Shown here one piece after another: positions 61,746-64,000 of a DNA stretch of 64,000 nucleotides. Within the stretch, counting starts at the first letter, position 1. Every line of letters starts with the position of its first letter. This DNA comes from Cyanoderma ruficeps (taxonomy: Eukaryota > Chordata > Aves > Passeriformes > Timaliidae). The stretch spans positions 6,012,324 to 6,076,323 of the forward strand of contig VZDJ01000063.1 of assembly GCA_008694505.1 (NCBI GenBank), written 5' to 3'. The notes under the pieces were generated by a model. That model made no database searches. It was not told the DNA's origin and saw nothing but the letters and a program-made list of their open reading frames with translations. Position numbers and translations under genes: made by a program.

Positions 61746-62183
61746 TGTTTCTCTTGCTTCAGAACATGAAAATAACTCCAAGGTTCGGGTCCCCCCAAGG
61801 TGTTTGTGGCCCGGGGACTGTGTCAGACCGAGCCCGAGGGCCTCGGGTGTCTGCAGGGATGAACTCCCCGCGGAGCGGCGTGTGAGCCCTCTAGTGGGAT
61901 CGGCCGGGTCCTTCTGCCCCAGCATCTCCCTCCTGTTTGCCTTGACCTGCCTGGCACCAACAACCTGAACGCTGCCATCCTTTTGGCAGCTCGGCAGCTT
62001 CTTTCAGCGGGAGTTTTCCTCCTCCCGAGGCATCCCTGAGAGCAAGTTTGGAGGAGCTGAATGTTCCCTCTGTAAGAAGGAGCCCAAGCAGAATCCCAGC
62101 GTCTGTTCTTCCTTCCTTCACTCAACGACAACAAATTAAAATGGAGCTCTACACCAAAACGTAACAAATTTAAAAGGAAAAGA

Positions 62184-62244
62184 GAGGTGGAAGAAAGGTG
62201 GAATGGAAGGATAGGAAAAGAGGGATAGAAAGGAGGAAATATTC
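62184..62244. repeat. GGAA-containing purine tract in intron 2
   Basis: Purine-rich stretch of about 60 bp with GGAA cores in 'aggtggaagaaaggtggaat', 'ggaaggataggaaaag' and 'aggaggaaatatt'. Less regular than the tract at 51.8 kb. Confidence 0.7.
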
Positions 62245-63619
62245 CCCCAGGTCACGTTCAGAAATTCCTGAAATCCGTCATTTTGCTCTTTCAAGCAGAA
62301 GCCATAGGTGATTCCTAGACAGAGCCCTGGGACAGGGATGGCTTTATTTCCACACCTCTGGAGCCCAGGCTGGAGCTGTACAGAGGATTTGCTGGTCAGT
62401 GCCAGGCGAGCTGCTTGTCCATTTTGGCCAGTCTCGGAAAAACTTTCCCAAACACCAAACTCTTGGCACCCCAGAGAGCTGCTGGAACAAGGAGCCTTTG
62501 GACAGTGGGAATGAGTTCTGCTCCATGTTCCTTGGACTCTGCGCCTGCCACAGGGCCTGTGCTCCAGAGAGGTTGTGAAATCCGCCTGTATCCCTTTACC
62601 TGCCTGCATCCACAGCGCTTCCTGCCAGAGCCTGGGCAAAGCCAGCATGGACAGCCCCCGGAACATCTGGAGTCCCTGGGAAAAGCCAGGAATTGATCTG
62701 GGATCTGCAATGCCTTCGCACAAACCCTTTCAAATGATGAGGGAGTATTTCTGTGAATCCCAGCCTGCCTGTGGGTGATGCATGAGCTGAGGAAGGAGCG
62801 ATATTCCACGGATGCACGATCCACAGCTCCCAGCTCCCTGCTCTCCTCTGACACTGTCGTTGTTCCCCAGGCTGAATCCTTCCCTGTGTGGCCACAGCTA
62901 CACTCCCCTCCTGCTGGGATAAATCCCTCACCTGGGGCAGGGCAGGGGCTGCAGGGGTGGCTCAGGCTGGCAGAACTGTCTCAATTCCCAAGGAAAGTCT
63001 GTGTTGGGTAAGAAATGCTGAATCCCAGAGGACACAAAAGTTAAGGATCTTCTCACTCGCTGTCACTGAAGATTCCACGGTGTTTCCTCAGTCTCCTGCC
63101 CAGTTCAGTTTGGGTGATGCTGTTCCCGGTTATGTGAGTCCCACAGGGTTAGCTCTGGACGCAGCCATCCCAAAAACTTCCCCACAGGTAAAGGACACAG
63201 CTCTGCAGCCACACGGACACAACCCTGCCAGGTACCTGGAGCACATTCAGTCCTGCAGGATCAATGGAGTGGCTCCTCTGCCCGCAGTGCCTGGGAGGGG
63301 CACCTCAATCCCTTAAAGTTCTCTTCAGACCTTTCTGCCACGTCTCTGGTACTTGGCTGCCCGGGTTTGGCTGCTGAGACACAGAGCAAGGGATGGGCAG
63401 GGTCTGAACTGCCAGGGCAGAGTCTGTGATGTGAAAAACCCTCACAAAAACACCGAGGGGAGCTCACAGCCTCGGGGTTATTTTGGTTACTTCACTGTGC
63501 GGGTCATGTGAGTGGGGAGCACAGCCAGCCAAGGACTCTGCTCTGCCCCTGGGCTCATTCCACGCCAGCAGAAACATGGAGAGGCTCTTTAGAAGGTGTT
63601 GTTATCCAAGAGTCTGGAT

Positions 63620-64000
63620 CTCACAGAGTCACAGAATCCCTGAGAGGTTTGGGCTGGAAGGGATCTTAAACATTGTCCAAACCCCTGCCATGGCAGGGAC
63701 ACCTCCCACTGTCCCAGGCTGCTCCAAGCCCCACTGTCCAACCTGGCCTTGGGCACTGCCAGGGATCCAGGGGCAGCCACAGCTGCTCTGGGCACCCTGT
63801 GCCAGGGCCTGCCCACCCTCCCAGGGAACAATTCCTGCCCCATCTCCCATCCAGCCCTGCCCTCTGGCAGTGGGAAGCCATTCCCTGTGTCCTGTCCCTC
63901 CATCCCTTGTCCCCAGTCCCTCTCCAGCTCTCCTGGAGCCCCTTTAGGCCCTGGCAGGGGCTCTGAGCTCTCCCTGGAGCTTCTCCTCTCCAGGTGAGCA
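63620..64000 (-). mobile_element. CR1 LINE 3'-end copy, longest in the window
   Basis: Reverse-orientation CR1 of at least 380 bp running off the window: 'cacagaatccctgagaggtt', 'gggctggaagggatcttaaa', 'gacacctcccactgtcccag', 'caacctggccttgggcactg', then 'tgtcctgtccctccatccct' further into the 3' region. No intact coding frame was recognised. Confidence 0.9.

Overview
This is vertebrate nuclear DNA, almost certainly from a bird. Two coding exons can be proven, and they are exons 1 and 2 of FLI1, the ETS-family transcription factor gene, read on the + strand. Exon 1 carries the last 5' UTR bases plus six codons (MDGTIK, 24033-24050). Exon 2 (57652-57860) encodes the FLI1 N-terminal region. Both are bounded by consensus splice sites and join in frame. 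The bird call rests on many short, 5'-truncated CR1 LINE tails, an intron 1 of about 33.6 kb, and a wealth of G+C-rich minisatellites. FLI1 lies on microchromosome 24 in chicken, which fits this composition. Turtles and crocodilians also carry CR1, so they are not strictly excluded. A 52-base N run and four isolated Ns show a draft assembly.

Layout: 1 to about 23,600 is upstream intergenic DNA, which in other amniotes separates FLI1 from ETS1. It holds five large minisatellites and several repeat-poor, AT-rich blocks that look like conserved non-coding elements. From about 21,400 to 24,450 is the CpG-rich FLI1 promoter, 5' UTR and exon 1. From 24,051 to 57,651 is intron 1, with CR1 fragments, minisatellites and at least two dense GATA/AP-1/ETS motif clusters. 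From 57,861 to the end is the start of intron 2. No other protein gene, tRNA, rRNA or mobile element with coding capacity was recognised. The many other open frames are low-complexity or fall in repeats.

Functionally the window is the transcriptional and translational control region of one haematopoietic/endothelial regulator. The most informative signal is at the start codon. An upstream AUG at -41, a GUG at -37 and their stops at +35 and +15 occupy exactly the positions described for the overlapping uORFs of mammalian Fli-1 mRNA. The internal AUG that gives the short isoform is also present, moved from +100 to +97 by a one-codon deletion. Candidate enhancers include an E-box-N8-GATA composite at -3.2 kb, a four-GATA cluster at +12.8 kb (close to the distance of the mouse Fli1 +12 enhancer), an overlapping AP-1/GATA site at +16.2 kb, and a GATA/ETS cluster at -21.7 kb. 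Conservation could not be tested here, so every enhancer call is inference from motif content. I found no wholly new biological system.
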